In this document: piece after piece, positions 1-6,969 of the stretch
How positions within the stretch are numbered: position 1 is the stretch's first letter
How the letters are laid out: each line of letters starts with the position of its first letter
From: Enteropsectra breve
Lineage: Eukaryota > Microsporidia
NCBI GenBank assembly: GCA_024243835.1
Contig: JALPMN010000508.1
Coordinates: 1-13,681 of the forward strand
Reading direction: 5' to 3'
Length of the DNA stretch: 13,681 nt
Translations under genes and position numbers: made by a program
Notes under the pieces: model-generated
Database searches by the model: none
The model's input: only the letters and a program-made list of their open reading frames with translations
What the model was told of the DNA's origin: nothing

Positions 1-10
1 TATTAAATAC

Positions 11-16
11 TTTATT
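11..16 (-). terminator. AATAAA poly(A)-type signal overlapping the eIF6 stop codon
   Basis: On the minus strand the last codons read CAA TAA and run into AAG, so the hexamer AATAAA shares bases with the TAA stop. Such very short 3' ends fit a compact genome. Use of the hexamer as a poly(A) signal is inferred. Confidence 0.5.
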
Positions 17-728
17 GAACTATCTCATCAGCAACTATATTCTCTGAAATTCTATTATCTGAAAATGCAAAAACAGACTCAGCCACCTTAACCTCTACAT
101 TGGTGCATCTTCTTCCTGAAATCTGCACCCAGTCATTGACAACAATTCCGCTGCCAACGGTGCTGTGCCCTGAATTGACAGTCCCTGCAATCACACGAAC
201 ACGCAGCAACTCACCCAGCTCCCTGAGCTCTTCCTCGGTGATATTTGGCCCAGTAAGCATTCCCTGGTTGTTCATCACTGCATAGGTTCCTACAAGCGAC
301 TCGCTTCCTATTGTGTTTCTGTACACAGGAACTTCAAGAGCATTCTCCAGAACACGAATATTCTCGTCTTCCAGATCTCCATTTACCAGACAAACATGAT
401 CATTGCAAATGATGATGTTTCCAAGACAGTTGTTTCGCTCTGTCATCCTAACGACTTTGATCTCCTGTGGCAGAGAGTTCCTGATGTGCATCATTTCCTG
501 GTCTGTGCAGGTATCTGGCAGAATCAGGGCCCTGCTGTTGCCCACACAGAGGCTTCCGACTGTTCTGATGGTATTTATCGTTGTTTCAACTATCGGACAC
601 TCAAAGTGCTCTTTAAAAAAATTAAGCACATTTCTGCTCTGGCTTCTGCCAACAATTATATATTTGTTGGTAAGTCTGACATATGCGCCGATATCGCTGT
701 TTCCTTCAAAATCCAAAGTAAAATGCAT
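12..728 (-). CDS. TIF6: Translation initiation factor 6 (eIF6/TIF6)
   Basis: eIF6 binds the 60S ribosomal subunit, keeps it from joining 40S too early and is needed for 60S maturation in the nucleolus and cytoplasm. The 238-residue protein is close to the usual length of about 245 and follows the family along its whole length, as expected for its five pentein repeats. Recognisable blocks are FEGNSDIGAYVRLTN (7-21), CVGNSRALILP (61-71), TDQEMMHIRNSLP (75-87), CND (108-110), NNQGMLTGP (153-161), AGTVNSG (181-187) and VVNDW (196-200). The start is firm: CCCC lies directly before the ATG on the coding strand, with an AAATTTT block 20 to 30 bases further up. Its TAA stop is overlapped by an AATAAA. 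It lies 78 bases downstream of the tRNA-Arg gene on the same strand. Confidence 0.95.
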   Translation of the reverse strand: MHFTLDFEGNSDIGAYVRLTNKYIIVGRSQSRNVLNFFKEHFECPIVETTINTIRTVGSLCVGNSRALILPDTCTDQEMMHIRNSLPQEIKVVRMTERNNCLGNIIICNDHVCLVNGDLEDENIRVLENALEVPVYRNTIGSESLVGTYAVMNNQGMLTGPNITEEELRELGELLRVRVIAGTVNSGHSTVGSGIVVNDWVQISGRRCTNVEVKVAESVFAFSDNRISENIVADEIVQ

Positions 729-758
729 GGGGACAATCGCCCGGTCATAAAAATTTTA
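729..758 (-). promoter_or_regulatory. Start signals of eIF6: CCCC plus AAATTTT block
   Basis: On the coding strand CCCC (729-732) touches the ATG and an AAAATTTTT block lies at 749-758, with a second similar block at 760-769. This is the clearest instance of the two-part start signal seen before many genes in this window. Confidence 0.6.
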
Positions 759-800
759 CAAAAATTTAATTTTTTTGAAATCGAAAAATTTCTCAAAATA

Positions 801-806
801 AAAAAA
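801..806 (-). terminator. RNA polymerase III terminator of tRNA-Arg
   Basis: On the minus strand TTTTTT follows directly after the discriminator base of the tRNA, the usual stop signal for RNA polymerase III. Confidence 0.85.
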
Positions 807-878
807 CGAACGCGGCGGAATTCGAACCCGCAGCCTTCGGTTCCGTAGACCGACGCTCTACCATTGAGCTACGCGTCC
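807..878 (-). tRNA. tRNA-Arg (anticodon ACG)
   Basis: A complete 72-base cloverleaf can be folded on the minus strand. The acceptor stem GGACGCG pairs with CGCGTTC (one G-T pair). The D arm is GCTC-AATGGTA-GAGC, the anticodon stem TCGGT/ACCGA holds loop CTACGGA with anticodon ACG, the variable loop is AGGCT, and the T arm is GCGGG-TTCGAAT-TCCGC. The discriminator base is G. There is no intron, and no CCA is encoded, as is normal in eukaryotes. A34 would be read as inosine to decode CGU, CGC and CGA. The A box lies within the D arm and the B box (GGTTCGAAT) in the T arm. Confidence 0.96.
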
Positions 879-996
879 TTGAAATATAAAAAACAATAGA
901 ATGTTATTCACAATAGTATTAAACTAAGTACAAAAATAAATATTAAAAAAGAAAACAATACAAAACAAAACAACAAGTCATACTTTTCAAACTATT

Positions 997-2109
997 TTAT
1001 ATATATTCTTCTAGCGGTATCTTCCAGATATGGAGCAGGCCATTCGAAGACACACTGGCTATTTCCATGGGCTCGGCAGGATTCCAGTCGAAATCATCCA
1101 CAATATCCGTGTGTCCTCCGTGTATAAAGAGCAATTCTGGGCTGGCATTTTCTTTTATTGCACTTGATTTGTTCAGGTCCCAGATTATGACTCTTCGATC
1201 TTTAGAGGAAGAGGCAAGCAGACTTTCATAGTGGGGAGACCACTTCACGGCAATTGCATCGTCTGAATGTCCCCTCAGCGTGTAGAGTGGATCTCTCATG
1301 TTTCTTGTGTCCCAGACTTTTACCGAGCAGTCTCCAGAGGATGTTGCTAAGAGCTCAGCCTTGAATGGAGAATAAGAGCATGCTTCAATTGAGGCCTTGT
1401 GTGCCTTTTCTACCACCACTGGGCTGGTCAATGTCCTTAAATCATGCAGTGCAATGCTCCTGTCGTCTGAAACGCTAACGAATTTATTCGGATCGGATTG
1501 TGAATATGCCAGGTCATTTACAACATCTCGGTGTGTTTTAAGGCTGTGCAAAAGACCGCTGTTAATATCAAAAATATTTATAAGCCTGTCCCGTCCGCCG
1601 CTGATAAGCTCTGTAAATTTGTGCGGATTCCACTGCAGGGCGAATCCACCGTCTTTGTGCCCTTTAAGCACCGTGTCTGGCCCAGAAATGGAGTTGTTCG
1701 ACGGATGTGTCGTATAATCATAAATTAATATTTCATCGGTTTCGGTTTTGCAGGCTAGAAGATTCGTGGCCAGCGGGGAGTACTTTATTTTATTTGCATC
1801 TACAGGCAGAGGAATGGACTGTGTTATTTTAAACTTAATGTCTGCATTATTTATTCCCTCCTCATCAATTGTGTCTGGAAAATTAACCTGAGCAATGAGA
1901 ATATGCTCTTTTTCGCTGTTGCCGGTGAAAGTGGTCATTAAGAGGCGTTGCGTTGTTGTGTCATCTGCATTTCGCACTGCGTCAGGAAACCACTGCACAG
2001 AAGGGGATGACCACTTCAGTGACTGTGTGTACACGAGATCATAGAGATACGGCACATTCTTTCTCCATATTTTGTATTCCTCTAAAATTAGCTCATTGTG
2101 ACTATCCAT
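997..2109 (-). CDS. RBBP4/MSI1/HAT2-type histone-binding WD40 protein
   Basis: This family binds histones H3-H4 and serves in CAF-1, the HAT1 acetyltransferase, deacetylase and related chromatin complexes. The 370-residue protein has the diagnostic N-terminal helix with EEYKIWRKNVPYLYDLV (10-26). WD repeats follow, with GH...WD-type units at about 149-182, 192-224, 236-267, 279-311 and 332-363; the first blades are more divergent. The end, HGGHTDIVDDFDWNP (330-344), is very close to human RBBP4. The reading frame extends to 2202, but I place the start at the ATG ending at 2109. GCCC directly precedes it, AAAATTTT lies about 15 bases upstream, and RBBP4 homology begins just after it. Which complex it serves cannot be told; one such gene may serve several in a reduced genome. 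Confidence 0.92.
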   Translation of the reverse strand: MDSHNELILEEYKIWRKNVPYLYDLVYTQSLKWSSPSVQWFPDAVRNADDTTTQRLLMTTFTGNSEKEHILIAQVNFPDTIDEEGINNADIKFKITQSIPLPVDANKIKYSPLATNLLACKTETDEILIYDYTTHPSNNSISGPDTVLKGHKDGGFALQWNPHKFTELISGGRDRLINIFDINSGLLHSLKTHRDVVNDLAYSQSDPNKFVSVSDDRSIALHDLRTLTSPVVVEKAHKASIEACSYSPFKAELLATSSGDCSVKVWDTRNMRDPLYTLRGHSDDAIAVKWSPHYESLLASSSKDRRVIIWDLNKSSAIKENASPELLFIHGGHTDIVDDFDWNPAEPMEIASVSSNGLLHIWKIPLEEYI

Positions 2110-2133
2110 GGGCTGGCTCTCCATAAAAATTTT
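2110..2133 (-). promoter_or_regulatory. Start signals that decide the RBBP4-like start
   Basis: On the coding strand CCC (2110-2112) touches the ATG at 2109 and AAAATTTT lies at 2125-2133. The in-frame ATG at 2124 falls between the two elements and the one at 2202 has neither, so both upstream ATGs are unlikely starts. Confidence 0.55.
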
Positions 2134-2552
2134 GGCAAAGAAATGAGCGCACTTCAGAAATGATGGATACGCAAATGAAAATTCTCTTACTATCCTTAGC
2201 ACATAGCAAAGGCTAAAGTTCGTTAAAAGCTACAAATAATAGGTATTAATAGATAATGGTTGTTTTTCCAGCACTAATCGTACAAAAGATGCTGTTTAGT
2301 AAAACAAAATAACTTTGTTGACACTAATATTAGCCTATAAATGCTACTGAATAATTCTACGCCTTTATCTTTATGTAAAAACCTTTTTTCCTTTAACTTC
2401 CATTTCTTCTATAGCACAGTTGATATGAAAAACGAATTTATAAAAATCTTACTTACATAAAGGATCTCTGGCTTTAGTTTATGGCAATATCGTGTTCATA
2501 CGAGTATTGGCCATCTTTTAGCTGTTTGCTTATACGCAATTTTGAAAACATG
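2134..2552. other. Divergent intergenic stretch, no gene seen
   Basis: This AT-rich spacer lies between the outward-facing RBBP4-like gene and the 79-residue gene. It carries in-frame upstream extensions of both genes that I reject as coding. I see no RNA gene, strong hairpin or repeat in it. Confidence 0.5.
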
Positions 2553-2573
2553 AAAATTTTTATTTTAACCGCA

Positions 2574-2813
2574 ATGCAAATAGAAGAAGTAAAAGATGCA
2601 ATTGAAAAGAACGACATAGACAGACTCATAACAGGAGCAAAATACATAGAAAAAGGGAACGCCAGAGAGGCATACGAATTATACAATAAATACTACGAGA
2701 AAGAAGTGATGATTGCAGGGGATATACAAAACATACTGGCGAGCATTAAAAATATCAAAAGCAAAACGAAAATACCCGCAGAAGGCACATACGTATATCG
2801 CCTTGGATCATAA
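2574..2813 (+). CDS. Hypothetical 79-residue charged protein
   Basis: I do not recognise this protein. It is small, hydrophilic and mostly helical in appearance, rich in Lys, Glu and Ile, with no Cys or Trp, no signal peptide and no membrane segment. Residues 3-45 could form a pair of helices, with a KYIEKGNAREAYELYNKYY stretch (23-41) that has a loose TPR-like feel. The tail PAEGTYVYRLGS (68-79) is less helical. The open frame begins at 2481. I prefer the ATG at 2574 because AAAATTTTT lies at 2553-2561 and ACCGCA directly before the ATG resembles a weak CCC signal; the first 31 residues of the longer frame have a different, Cys- and aromatic-rich composition. It could also be the second exon of a spliced gene. 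No paralogue is present in the window. Confidence 0.5.
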   Translation: MQIEEVKDAIEKNDIDRLITGAKYIEKGNAREAYELYNKYYEKEVMIAGDIQNILASIKNIKSKTKIPAEGTYVYRLGS

Positions 2814-3132
2814 AGTGCATTTCATTAAAACTGTTTCAAAAGAACTTGCTTTCTGTGGCTAAGACTTATATTTATTTTAATAGGGTATTTAATCTGCAAA
2901 ATTGAGAGAAGCTATGCTTCTCCTTGTGAGAATAAGTTGAACTTTTTGTTCCAAACTCTATTTCTTTCTATTGGAGTGGCTCATTAAACATATTTGTAGT
3001 AATGCGCTCGTTTTACAATAATTTAAGGATAATTGGCTTTAGTATTACGCTCTGTCTAGTACACCTATTCATTTTGATGATGAGTCTGCTGAAAATATAT
3101 CTTGCTTTACTTTAACCAAAGTGATAGCATTG
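2814..3132. other. Intergenic stretch with a small hairpin
   Basis: No gene was found here. A perfect 7-bp hairpin with a 3-base loop lies at 2906-2922 (GAGAAGC, TAT, GCTTCTC). It sits about 90 bases past the stop of the 79-residue gene and lacks a T run, so its role is unknown. Confidence 0.45.
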
Positions 3133-3149
3133 AAATTATTTGACCCTCC
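3133..3149 (+). promoter_or_regulatory. Start signals of the Sec61-gamma-like gene
   Basis: AAATTAT (3133-3139) is followed by GACCCTCC directly before the ATG at 3150. The CCC triplet lies 3 bases before the start and supports the first ATG over the one at residue 9. Confidence 0.5.
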
Positions 3150-3386
3150 ATGGAAGAAAATAAATTCGGCAGTATGAATTCCTTTGTGAAGCAGAGCATA
3201 CCCAACAAAGTGGCCGTCGGTGCTGCAAGGCTTCTCGATCGGTGCATTGACAGGGTTCCAGCCCCAATAAGAAAGTATGCTAAAAAGTCTCTTGAATGCA
3301 TTGTAATTGGCATTGCGATAGCAGCGCCCGTTTTATATGTTGCAAAGAACAGGCATAGAGGATTTTTGCATGCAGAAAATTTCTAA
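3150..3386 (+). CDS. Probable Sec61-gamma subunit (SSS1) of the ER translocon
   Basis: Sec61-gamma is the small tail-anchored subunit that clamps the Sec61 protein-conducting channel in the ER membrane. This 78-residue protein has one membrane segment near the C terminus (49-65) and a basic, amphipathic stretch before it, as in the family. Residues 26-32 (ARLLDRC) match the IRLVKRC region of the family. From Pro39 to Lys66 an ungapped line-up with human Sec61-gamma keeps P-x-RK, a second K, an IG and an AI inside the membrane segment, and the closing K. The usual HIPINNIIVG-like end is not kept: the protein ends with a charged RHRGFLHAENF. A different small tail-anchored protein is the alternative. 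The neighbour downstream is another ER-translocon partner, SPC1. Confidence 0.62.
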   Translation: MEENKFGSMNSFVKQSIPNKVAVGAARLLDRCIDRVPAPIRKYAKKSLECIVIGIAIAAPVLYVAKNRHRGFLHAENF

Positions 3387-3515
3387 TATTCGATATTATG
3401 TAAAAATATTGTGTGCAAAGTTCTATAGACCCCTCGCCAGCCTCAACTTCAATAAATGCTTCATTGAACTGCGTTCTTTTTAACTAATTCAAAAGTTGTT
3501 GTATAAAAAGGTGTT

Positions 3516-3546
3516 AAATATCTCATAAATATCTTATAAATATCAT
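3516..3546 (+). repeat. 11-bp tandem repeat, about 2.8 copies
   Basis: AAATATCTCAT, AAATATCTTAT and the shortened AAATATCAT follow head to tail in the gap before SPC1. It is AT-rich, with no coding potential and no known role. Confidence 0.7.
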
Positions 3547-3651
3547 AAAATAGTTCATTATCGTCTAACAAAAGGATTTTATTGGCATACAACGCTGAAA
3601 TTATTTATTTTCTTGTGCTGTTGCTCGTATAACATAAATGCTTTTCAATGT

Positions 3652-3677
3652 AAATTTCACATCTTTAGGGCCCCTCA
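3652..3677 (+). promoter_or_regulatory. Start signals of SPC1
   Basis: AAATTT (3652-3657) is followed by GGGCCCC (3668-3674), three bases before the ATG at 3678. Both the GGG and the CCC form of the start-proximal triplet are present. Confidence 0.6.
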
Positions 3678-3932
3678 ATGCTGGCCACACTGCTGAAAAA
3701 GTTTGACAAGCCCCTTGACTACAATGGTCAAAATCTTAGCAACAAACTGATGAATTACACGATTGTAATCGGCATGACAATCGCTTTTCTCATTGGATAC
3801 GTGACTTACAACTTGAAATACACATTGATTGCCGCGATTATTACTTCTGTAGTGTCATTTTTCTGCTCAGTTCCATCATGGCCATTTTTGCGAGCCCATC
3901 CATTAAAATTCAAGAAGGAAAAATCTACGTAA
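3678..3932 (+). CDS. SPC1: Signal peptidase complex subunit 1 (SPC1/SPCS1, SPC12 family)
   Basis: SPC1 is a small two-pass ER membrane protein of the signal peptidase complex. It is not catalytic; it helps the complex tell signal peptides from membrane anchors. This 84-residue protein shows the family pattern clearly. LDYNGQNLS (13-21) matches the DYKGQKLAE block of human SPCS1, two membrane segments follow at about 25-43 and 47-64, and PSWPFLRAHPLKF (66-78) matches PPWPIYRRHPLKW. The tail after that is short (KKEKST) where human SPCS1 has about 20 more residues, so the protein is trimmed at its end only. The start is supported by the upstream GGGCCCC. It converges with NOP58, 533 bases away. 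Confidence 0.9.
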   Translation: MLATLLKKFDKPLDYNGQNLSNKLMNYTIVIGMTIAFLIGYVTYNLKYTLIAAIITSVVSFFCSVPSWPFLRAHPLKFKKEKST

Positions 3933-4258
3933 AACTTGCACAGTTTTGAAAGAAAACAAAAATACATTAGCAGGCCTACTCTATTTATCAGTAAAAACAC
4001 TTTGTGTATATTTTATTGCCTCTTCAAACTGTATGTGCGATGTTTTGTGAACAAACAACATGTTATGTGATTATCTAAAATCATGGGTATTAATTCAAAC
4101 TAATTTAATATGTTATGATCTCTGAAGCGGAGAGTATCAAACAGCTTTATATTTTCATCTCGACTATCCTTACAGTATAAAAATTCATTTTTACATCTCA
4201 CAGCACCAATACTGTATTCAAACCTGTACATGCATTTATTTCCCTGGGTAATTACAAG
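3933..4258. other. Intergenic stretch between convergent SPC1 and NOP58, no gene seen
   Basis: This is the left part of the longest gap in the window (3933-4465). The sequence is AT-rich. A weak stem (CTCT...AGAG, about 4121-4136) is the only structure I noticed. No reading frame here is preceded by convincing start signals. Confidence 0.45.
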
Positions 4259-4340
4259 CAAACACTTACAAAGGCGCCCACAAACACATTTACAAACGCA
4301 ATTACAAACACATTTATAAACTCAATTAAACACGAGCTTA
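4259..4340 (+). repeat. 24-bp degenerate tandem repeat
   Basis: Two near-identical 24-base units of the form CAAACACATTTACAAACGCA-ATTA lie at 4281-4304 and 4305-4328, differing at two positions. They are preceded by a diverged 22-base unit (4259-4280) and followed by a partial one (4329-4340). The strand is strongly C+A against G+T. The repeat lies between convergent genes, roughly 130 bases beyond the end of NOP58. Confidence 0.7.
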
Positions 4341-4457
4341 TAGGACTATTTCTTTGAAAAACAAATTGAGGTTTATCTACAGATTTTAGATTTGAAAAAT
4401 ACAGCTTATGCTAGAAATAAAAAACAATTATTTAAACATGCATCTATTAATAAACTT

Positions 4458-4463
4458 TTTATT
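4458..4463 (-). terminator. AATAAA signal just after the NOP58 stop
   Basis: On the minus strand TAA-CC-AATAAA places the poly(A)-type hexamer two bases after the NOP58 stop codon (4466-4468). Confidence 0.5.
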
Positions 4464-4465
4464 GG

Positions 4466-5677
4466 TTATTCTCTTTTAATTTTCTTTCGTGAATCCTGTC
4501 CCTCTTCATAATCTTTTACAGCGATGTACTTTCGATTCTGCTTCTTAATAGGCTTTGCACTCTTCTTGCTGCCATTCTTCATTTTCTCCAGCGCATCTTC
4601 TATCTTGTCTCTGCATGTCTTTCCAAAACTGCCATCCGTGCATTCCTTCGCAAGATCTGCACGGGCACAGAGTGATATTTTGTTCGCCAGAATTCTTGCC
4701 AGCTTTCCCTGCAGCGAAGAGTCGCTCTGGCATATAATCGGTGCTTCAAAGATTATTCCATGCTTTGGGGTGTTGGCACTGTTTTTTACTGCTTCGTTGT
4801 AGGCCTTTTCAGATCCGTAGATTTGTATCGTAGAGGCTGGCTGCTGGGCCAGTAACGAGAGATCTCCGGCCTTTCGCAGCAGCTTGGCAATAAGCCCCTC
4901 ATCAATCAGTTCGGAGAGATTTGGACAGGAGCTCTTGCATTTGTGCTTCAGCTCTTCAAACAGCTTGGCCCTATAGTCCATATCAGCCAAGATCCCTTCA
5001 ACGCAATCTCTTATTTTCTCTAGATCTGCCTTCTTCATCTCGATTCCCATGCTGTTCTTCATCTGCTCAATTATTTTTCCCGGTAACTCACTTTCTTCCG
5101 CTTTGCTGTTCAGATACTCATCCCTGTCACCTATTTCTAAAATATACTTTATGTATTGTGAGTTATCGCTTACCTCGTTTAGTTCCGGAAAGTGCAAAGA
5201 GTACCACTCTCTCACACGCATTATTCTGTTGTTGATGTTAACGTTGTACTTCTCAATGATGTTTATTGTTTCTACAATGAAATGATCCTCTATTTTTTCA
5301 CCGGTCATTTTGTGTGCAACTCTGGCTGCAAATGCATTGTACACGTCTTTATTGAGGCCAAACCACTTGAATGAGTTGTTCTTCAACTTTCTGAAATCTG
5401 AATCTACGATATTTTTTACAATTAATTTGTATTTCTGTTCTAACAGCGGAACCAAGTCTGAGTCCATGACATTGAGCACAGTCCCTGCTGGAACATTCTC
5501 CCGGATAAATTTGTCGATTTCCGCGGGCAGCCACTCGCTGCCGTGCAAATCAGCCAATGCTTTTGAAATGTTCACAGCTGTGCTGTTAGAGCTGTATATG
5601 AGCTTATTTTCCAGAACGAACCCATCTTGTTTCTTTATGAGAGCAATTCCTACTGGTGTTTCCAAAAAATACAGCAT
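4466..5677 (-). CDS. NOP58: Nucleolar protein 58 (NOP58), box C/D snoRNP core
   Basis: NOP58 is a core protein of box C/D snoRNPs, which guide 2'-O-methylation and early cleavage of pre-rRNA in the nucleolus. The 403-residue protein starts with MLYFLETPVGIAL, typical of NOP58. Next come the NOP5 N-terminal region, the coiled NOSIC region with IMRVREWYSLHFPEL (152-166), and the Nop domain (about 240-365) with PASTIQIYGSEKA (280-292) and NTPKHGIIF (302-310). The NNRIMR stretch (149-154) and the SMG motif (209-211) favour NOP58 over NOP56. The C terminus is a short Lys-rich tail of about 35 residues, much reduced from the KKE/D tail of yeast (511 residues in all). The usual ALFRAL after GAEK is changed to AYNEAV. 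An AAAATTTT block lies 11 to 19 bases before the ATG, but no CCC. Confidence 0.93.
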   Translation of the reverse strand: MLYFLETPVGIALIKKQDGFVLENKLIYSSNSTAVNISKALADLHGSEWLPAEIDKFIRENVPAGTVLNVMDSDLVPLLEQKYKLIVKNIVDSDFRKLKNNSFKWFGLNKDVYNAFAARVAHKMTGEKIEDHFIVETINIIEKYNVNINNRIMRVREWYSLHFPELNEVSDNSQYIKYILEIGDRDEYLNSKAEESELPGKIIEQMKNSMGIEMKKADLEKIRDCVEGILADMDYRAKLFEELKHKCKSSCPNLSELIDEGLIAKLLRKAGDLSLLAQQPASTIQIYGSEKAYNEAVKNSANTPKHGIIFEAPIICQSDSSLQGKLARILANKISLCARADLAKECTDGSFGKTCRDKIEDALEKMKNGSKKSAKPIKKQNRKYIAVKDYEEGQDSRKKIKRE

Positions 5678-5696
5678 TTTGTGCAGTAAAAATTTT
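5678..5696 (-). promoter_or_regulatory. AAATTTT block before NOP58
   Basis: On the coding strand CAAAATTTTTACTGCACAAA precedes the ATG; the AAAATTTTT core is at 5688-5696. The CCC/GGG triplet is missing here. Confidence 0.4.
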
Positions 5697-5793
5697 GCAC
5701 TTTTTATTTTTTTTAAAGCAACATATTTTTTAGCTTGTGTTATGTTAGAAAAATTAAAATGACTTGCATGCGAGAACGAGATCTCTTAAAACC

Positions 5794-5829
5794 CTATTAT
5801 AATTTAAAGCAAATATAAAATTATAATAG
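5794..5829. repeat. Perfect 12-bp inverted repeat in the NOP58/p24 divergent region
   Basis: CTATTATAATTT (5794-5805) and AAATTATAATAG (5818-5829) are exact reverse complements separated by 12 bases. The region lies between two divergent genes and could be a shared control site or just an AT-rich fold. The 8-base palindrome GAGATCTC lies close by at 5778-5785. Confidence 0.6.
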
Positions 5830-5894
5830 ATTTCTCTTATTCATTTTTAGTAGCTGAGAATAGTAATCCAAAACAAACCTTTCAGTTGGGCTAT

Positions 5895-5934
5895 AGTACA
5901 TATGATTTACAGTACATATGATTTACAGTACATT
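5895..5934 (+). repeat. 16-bp perfect tandem repeat, 2.5 copies
   Basis: AGTACATATGATTTAC occurs twice without change (5895-5910 and 5911-5926), followed by the first half of a third unit. It lies about 75 bases upstream of the p24 start. The rest of this 331-base gap (5678-6008) holds no gene that I can see. Confidence 0.75.
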
Positions 5935-6003
5935 TTATTGCCACCTTTCATTATAAATTTCTAAAATCCATAAACTCTGATTTTTAAAGCTGCTCATTTT
6001 TTG

Positions 6004-6008
6004 CCCTA
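6004..6008 (+). promoter_or_regulatory. CCC start signal of the p24 gene
   Basis: CCCTA directly precedes the ATGATG start. An AAATTT lies further off than usual, at 5955-5960. Confidence 0.5.
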
Positions 6009-6647
6009 ATGATGTTCTTTTTTCCCCTGGTAGCAGCAGCCAGCACGGTCTTCAAACTAATGGGCCCGCACAAGAAGATTGTCTTTGAAGAGACCATAGG
6101 GAATGATGATCAGCAGTGGATTATCGAGGTGTCGAATCTTAAAAAGGACACGGCCCTAAGGTACAAGCTAACAACACCCAAGGAGGAGGCCCACAAAAAA
6201 CAAGAAAGCGATGAAGAAGAAAGCAGTGAGCCCTACTACGATTCTGAAGCAAACACTAGTCTTGGCGTGCAGCTAAAGGAGTCCTTAAACAAAAAATTCA
6301 TAACCAAGGGAATGTACAGACTAGAGCTCTTCAACACAAGCTCAAGGGACTTAGAACTTTCCATTCACTCAGACTTGATGAAAAATATTGCTGATGTAAA
6401 TAAAGACATACGGGAGCTGAGGAATGTGACCGCACAGGCCCAGCAGTCAATGAACAGACTCGCCAATGAGAATTATTATTTGAGATCTAACCAGGCGCAG
6501 CATATCCGTGTTGCAGAGTCTCTCAATTTCCTGCTAAACTGGCTGCTTTGTGCACCTGTTCTGGTTGTATTGATTTCCTATGGCAAATATCTCCTTGCAA
6601 GGCAGATTGTGAAGCCAAAGGGCAAGCGCTGGAAGGGCCTGTTTTAA
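6009..6647 (+). CDS. p24/EMP24/TMED family cargo receptor (GOLD domain)
   Basis: p24 proteins are type I membrane proteins that cycle between ER and Golgi in COPII and COPI vesicles and help sort cargo. The 212-residue protein has the expected order: signal peptide (1-15), lumenal GOLD domain (about 16-122), coiled coil with LRNVTAQAQQSMNRLANENYYLR (about 130-165, in the family pattern), one membrane segment (173-196) and a short basic cytosolic tail. Two things are odd. The GOLD region has no cysteines at all, whereas most p24 proteins keep a disulfide pair; the only Cys is in the membrane segment. A Glu/Ser-rich insert at about 58-83 breaks the GOLD fold. The tail RQIVKPKGKRWKGLF has basic residues but no clear FF plus KK arrangement. 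Which p24 subfamily it belongs to cannot be decided. It faces away from NOP58. Confidence 0.87.
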   Translation: MMFFFPLVAAASTVFKLMGPHKKIVFEETIGNDDQQWIIEVSNLKKDTALRYKLTTPKEEAHKKQESDEEESSEPYYDSEANTSLGVQLKESLNKKFITKGMYRLELFNTSSRDLELSIHSDLMKNIADVNKDIRELRNVTAQAQQSMNRLANENYYLRSNQAQHIRVAESLNFLLNWLLCAPVLVVLISYGKYLLARQIVKPKGKRWKGLF

Positions 6648-6856
6648 GACTCGTCAATATTAAATATTCTTATAAAAAGATTTTATGAATATTATTTATT
6701 CTTTTTTGATAATAACGGTATTTTTTAATAAAGAATATATGATATTTTATACATTTTAATTACATTAAATATAAATACACTCTCGGAGAGAGAGGGGTGG
6801 AAACACAGGACGAATTGAATAAATTATTTAACAACCGTATTGACAATGATACTTTA
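6648..6856. other. Intergenic stretch between p24 and the tyrosinase repeats
   Basis: This is very AT-rich, with one G-rich patch (CTCTCGGAGAGAGAGGGG, about 6780-6797) that contains a short CTCTC/GAGAG self-complementary part. A GGG here is not followed by a nearby ATG. No gene is seen. Confidence 0.45.
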
Positions 6857-6966
6857 TGCATTTTAATATTAAAGTGCTTTTATGCAATTTAATAAAATAA
6901 TCTTTATTTATGCAATTTAATAAAATAATCTTTATTTATGCAATTTAATAAAATACTGTCTATTTA
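6857..6966 (+). repeat. 28-bp tandem repeat array touching the tyrosinase start
   Basis: The unit TGCAATTTAATAAAATAATC-TTTATTTA is present at 6883-6910, identically at 6911-6938, and with three changes at 6939-6966. A diverged 26-base unit precedes them at 6857-6882. The next unit would begin at 6967 with TGCA, and the tyrosinase ATG takes its first base from that TGCA (ATG at 6970). The array therefore makes up the whole proximal upstream region of the gene. Each unit carries AATAAA and a CAATTTAAT core. Confidence 0.85.
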
Positions 6967-6969
6967 TGC

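Noticed and set aside
396..848. 150-codon plus-strand frame opposite eIF6
   Set aside because: It runs antisense to a clear eIF6 gene and into the tRNA gene; a shadow frame.
2110..2202. 31-residue N-terminal extension of the RBBP4-like protein
   Set aside because: It spans the AAATTTT and CCC start signals and has no match to the family, which begins at the inner ATG.
2860..2935. TGGCTAAGACTT resembling the start of U2 snRNA, followed by a hairpin
   Set aside because: The branch-site-pairing GUAGUA stretch and an Sm site are missing; chance similarity.
3076..3094. TGATGATGAG...CTGA resembling C/D boxes upstream of the Sec61-gamma-like gene
   Set aside because: The two boxes are only a few bases apart, too close for a snoRNA.
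4524..5762. Several plus-strand frames opposite NOP58
   Set aside because: They are antisense to a conserved gene, Ser/Cys/Phe-rich as expected for the reverse of Lys/Glu codons, and have no start signals.
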